Part shown: piece after piece, positions 14,092-14,264 of the stretch
How positions within the stretch are numbered: the first letter of the stretch is position 1
Layout: every line of letters begins with the position of its first letter
Assembly (NCBI GenBank): GCA_900555035.1
Contig: USJX01000070.1
Coordinates: forward strand, 1-14,264
DNA: 14,264 nt
Direction of reading: 5' to 3'
Source of the DNA: an uncultured Prevotella sp.
GTDB lineage: Bacteria > Bacteroidota > Bacteroidia > Bacteroidales > Bacteroidaceae
Made by a program: the position numbers and the translations under genes
Notes under the pieces: model-generated
Seen by the model: the letters and a program-made list of their open reading frames with translations, nothing else
Database searches by the model: none
What the model was told of the DNA's origin: nothing

Positions 14092-14109
14092 GCATGTCAT
14101 ATGGACTAA
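13648..14109 (+). pseudogene. Group II intron reverse transcriptase/maturase, truncated
   Basis: The N-terminal third of an intron-encoded RT (family length usually 420-600 residues; 153 here). It shows NKGSAGID (24-31) of the RT0/RT1 region, IPKSNGGTRPLGIPTIEDRI (68-87), EPIFKEDSYGYRPGKGAHQAI (101-121, RT2) and the RT3 segment VLDMDISKFFDTINH (134-148) with catalytic Asp138. After His148 the frame continues ACHMD and stops, where a group II RT would go on. The YADD motif, thumb/maturase domain and any endonuclease are lost, so it is inactive. The RPLGIPTIEDRI motif and the intron RNA upstream argue for a group II RT rather than a retron or DGR enzyme. Confidence 0.88.
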
Positions 14110-14203
14110 AACGCATCTAAAAGAACTCCAAACAAAACTTAGAGAAACGTCATAAATAGCTCATTTTCAATAAATATTCATTAACATAACGCTCCAACCG
14201 CCT

Positions 14204-14235
14204 ATTGCAAGTTTCATCCGTTTATAGTAATTTTG
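14204..14235 (+). promoter_or_regulatory. Outward-facing promoter at the right edge
   Basis: ATTG (14204-14207), a 20-base spacer and TAATTTTG (14228-14235) fit the Bacteroidota promoter pattern TTTG-N(19-21)-TAnnTTTG. It points to the right, so the gene it drives would start beyond 14264. The 94 bases between the end of the RT fragment and this site (14110-14203) hold no gene that I can see; they are AT-rich. Confidence 0.55.
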
Positions 14236-14254
14236 TACCACGGTTGTACCATGG
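14233..14254. repeat. 11-bp tandem repeat at the presumed start site
   Basis: TTGTACCACGG (14233-14243) is followed directly by TTGTACCATGG (14244-14254), one base different. It overlaps the end of the -7 box. Short repeated TGTACC or GTTACC units just upstream of tyrosine-recombinase genes are, in my recollection, common at the ends of Bacteroidota integrative elements, so this may be an integrase leader. Confidence 0.5.
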
Positions 14255-14264
14255 GCAGAGGGAC

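Noticed and set aside
13648..14109. Retron, DGR or abortive-infection reverse transcriptase
   Set aside because: RT motifs and the upstream RNA landmarks (GTGTG start, CGTAGTAGTG segment, IBS/EBS pairing) fit a group II intron; no retron msr/msd or variable-repeat pair is seen.

Overview
The window looks like a chromosomal segment of a Bacteroidota member, most probably Prevotella/Segatella. The evidence is a SusC/SusD outer-membrane pair, a conserved small-protein/HU/amidase module, several TAnnTTTG-type -7 promoter boxes in place of sigma-70 boxes, no clear Shine-Dalgarno sequences, and a mid-40s G+C with AT-rich spacers (base composition estimated by eye). No species assignment is possible from the sequence alone.

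Layout, left to right. (1) 1-100: 3' end of a 5S rRNA gene and its terminator, so an rRNA operon ends here. (2) 101-5570: a leader with a PurR/LacI-like operator, a -7 box and a possible 19-residue upstream ORF, then a susC-like/susD-like operon with no sugar-cleaving enzyme or local regulator in view. It ends at a hairpin shared with the converging gene. (3) 5605-9471 (minus): a 1288-residue protein with a Schlafen-type AlbA_2 domain, otherwise unrecognised. (4) 9472-9791: a spacer with a promoter, two degenerate tandem-repeat arrays and a terminator. (5) 9792-11110 (minus): an apparent three-gene operon in the order HU-family DNA-binding protein, 37-residue 'smalltalk'-type small protein, N-acetylmuramoyl-L-alanine amidase. 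(6) 11111-11454: a divergent control region with a perfect 14-bp inverted repeat in front of (7) a 415-residue AAA_14/DUF4143 ATPase at 11455-12702. (8) 12794-14264: a decayed zone with a C-terminal thioredoxin-like fragment, a 3'-truncated group II intron with a broken reverse transcriptase, and a foreign-looking junction carrying an outward promoter that probably belongs to a mobile element beginning beyond the window.

How the parts work together. SusC and SusD form a TonB-dependent importer with its surface lipoprotein; the enzymes and regulator must lie elsewhere. The HU-like protein, small protein and amidase are tightly spaced on one strand behind one promoter and terminator, and look like a cassette acting on the envelope; its purpose is not established. 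The right edge records successive events: an intron inserted in the promoter-like 5' region of a thioredoxin-like gene, that gene decayed, and the intron was cut off by a later rearrangement. The intron's 5' boundary can be fixed by base-pairing between intron and upstream exon (IBS/EBS), which is the most precise new inference here.
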